Positions 63,238 to 64,000 of a stretch of DNA of 64,000 nt are shown one piece after another (the stretch's first letter is position 1; each line of letters begins with the position of its first letter). Position numbers and translations under genes: made by a program. Source of the stretch: Lineus longissimus (taxonomy: Eukaryota > Nemertea > Pilidiophora > Heteronemertea > Lineidae); the NCBI RefSeq assembly GCF_910592395.1, contig NC_088310.1, positions 5,711,501 through 5,775,500 of the forward strand, given 5' to 3'. The notes beneath the pieces were generated by a model. That model did no database searches and was not told the origin of the DNA. It saw only the letters and a list, made by a program, of their open reading frames with translations.

Positions 63238-63573
63238 ATGAGACTGGGTGACGTCACGCGCACCATGACGTATGTTATGGTCGTCTGCTGTTTGTACATT
63301 TTGTGTTGCGTGAGTGCCAGGCCACCTCATGAGATGGATATATGTGTCTCGAATGCATTGATTACGGAGCACTGTTTGAAATGTGGACAGATCGTTGTGC
63401 AAACTGACCCTGCGGAGTCAATTTATAAAAAGTGCTGTCGAAAGTCTACGAATTTCTATAACGATGTCTGTCGGATATTGATCGAGAGTTATAAAACAAG
63501 AGCTCCTACTACTGCCTCGGGATCGGGAAGAGAGCCTGATAACTCGGACTACAAGAAAGAGCCCAGGTGGTAA
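63238..63573 (+). CDS. secreted cysteine-rich peptide, cluster gene 3
   Basis: 111-residue precursor. The signal peptide is better formed if translation starts at the second ATG (63265, context GCACCATGA): MTYVMVVCCLYILCCVSA, cleavage after VSA at 27. The first ATG (63238) directly follows the splice acceptor. Mature cysteines at 36, 46, 49, 66, 67 and 78 match gene 2 exactly in spacing, with NFYNDVC around the last one. The C-terminal tail is polar (Ser/Thr/Glu/Lys) with KK near the end. Further copies may lie beyond the right edge of the window. Confidence 0.75.
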   Translation: MRLGDVTRTMTYVMVVCCLYILCCVSARPPHEMDICVSNALITEHCLKCGQIVVQTDPAESIYKKCCRKSTNFYNDVCRILIESYKTRAPTTASGSGREPDNSDYKKEPRW

Positions 63574-64000
63574 CATTACGGCGCCGGTTGACTTTTTTTC
63601 GCGGAAAGGCGCGGACTTATTCTAAATCGTGGAGAAGTTGTGGAGAGCGCACCGCGCGCACCGCGTCATGGAGGATTGGGGTGGGACCAGAACAATAATA
63701 CAAAGTTGATGTTATTTCAAGTATTGTATATGAAAACAATACTTTCACTCTGAAATCTTTTGCTACACGAATGATTTGAGACATTTGCAGTGCACGAAAA
63801 AGAGTCGTCTGGTTCACCTGAACATTGTGACTCGATGGTGCTGCTATATGTTAGTCCGTTTCGCGTCCGTGCGGATGTGACGCGCTACCGGTATTGGTTC
63901 AAATGGTCACCGCCTCAATCCTCTGTGATGAGATTTGTATTATTTCAAAATCATAGATGTATATTTTGAGGCCTCATTATTAAGTTATTTTATGTTTTTA
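63574..64000. other. downstream flank, nothing recognised
   Basis: No AATAAA and no further peptide gene with the cluster's cysteine pattern before the window ends. Confidence 0.4.

Noticed and set aside
1-64000. tRNA, rRNA, CRISPR arrays and bacterial promoters
   Set aside because: No tRNA A/B box pair, no rRNA core sequence and no spaced direct repeats of CRISPR type were seen; the tandem repeats present are eukaryotic satellites.

Overview
This window reads as nuclear DNA of an animal, most likely a marine invertebrate (lophotrochozoan or ambulacrarian; the sequence does not decide between them). The reasons are genes split by short GT-AG introns, vertebrate-like AATAAA polyadenylation signals, a mitochondrial DHTKD1 with 20 coding exons, many DNA-transposon remnants, and a strong excess of the octamer TAGGCCTA. 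Bacterial features such as operons with ribosome binding sites, CRISPR or attachment sites are absent. I saw no rRNA or tRNA gene.

Layout. The first 17 kb are gene-rich. A LicD/fukutin-like membrane protein (454-1692, +) is followed by a three-exon coiled-coil protein of unknown function (3322-4933, +). Next comes DHTKD1, the 2-oxoadipate dehydrogenase E1 subunit (13720-6337, -), whose 20 exons I could join in frame to a 924-residue protein. A doubtful small gene lies 47 bp from the DHTKD1 start codon on the opposite strand. A three-exon RING-finger protein (15444-17144, +) ends this block. A pogo-like MITE sits just past the DHTKD1 stop codon and a Helitron lies between DHTKD1 and the RING gene.

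From 17.2 to about 62 kb I find no convincing protein gene. The stretch holds a second copy of the same Helitron (49122-50217), a two-copy MITE with nested palindromes (25.2 and 61.7 kb), a 33-bp minisatellite (29.8-30.6 kb), a perfect hairpin at 39.6 kb, and three places where a cAMP-response element TGACGTCA stands upstream of a TATA-like box on the plus strand (24.6, 40.3, 44.6 kb). Two of these are followed by a good splice donor. At 57746-61349 lies a 3.6-kb palindrome bounded by a 6-bp target-site duplication. Its arms carry tandem 21/22-bp repeats, and I read it as a foldback-type transposon.

The last 1.8 kb hold three tandem genes for secreted cysteine-rich peptides (62250, 62728, 63238). 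They share one cysteine spacing, each has a splice acceptor 1-5 nt before its ATG, they lie only 162-205 bp apart, and no AATAAA separates them. This suggests one transcription unit with alternative terminal exons, or trans-splicing, possibly driven by the distant CRE/TATA promoters through a long 5' intron. Their fold and function are unknown; the spacing loosely recalls the CHH/ITP peptide hormone family.
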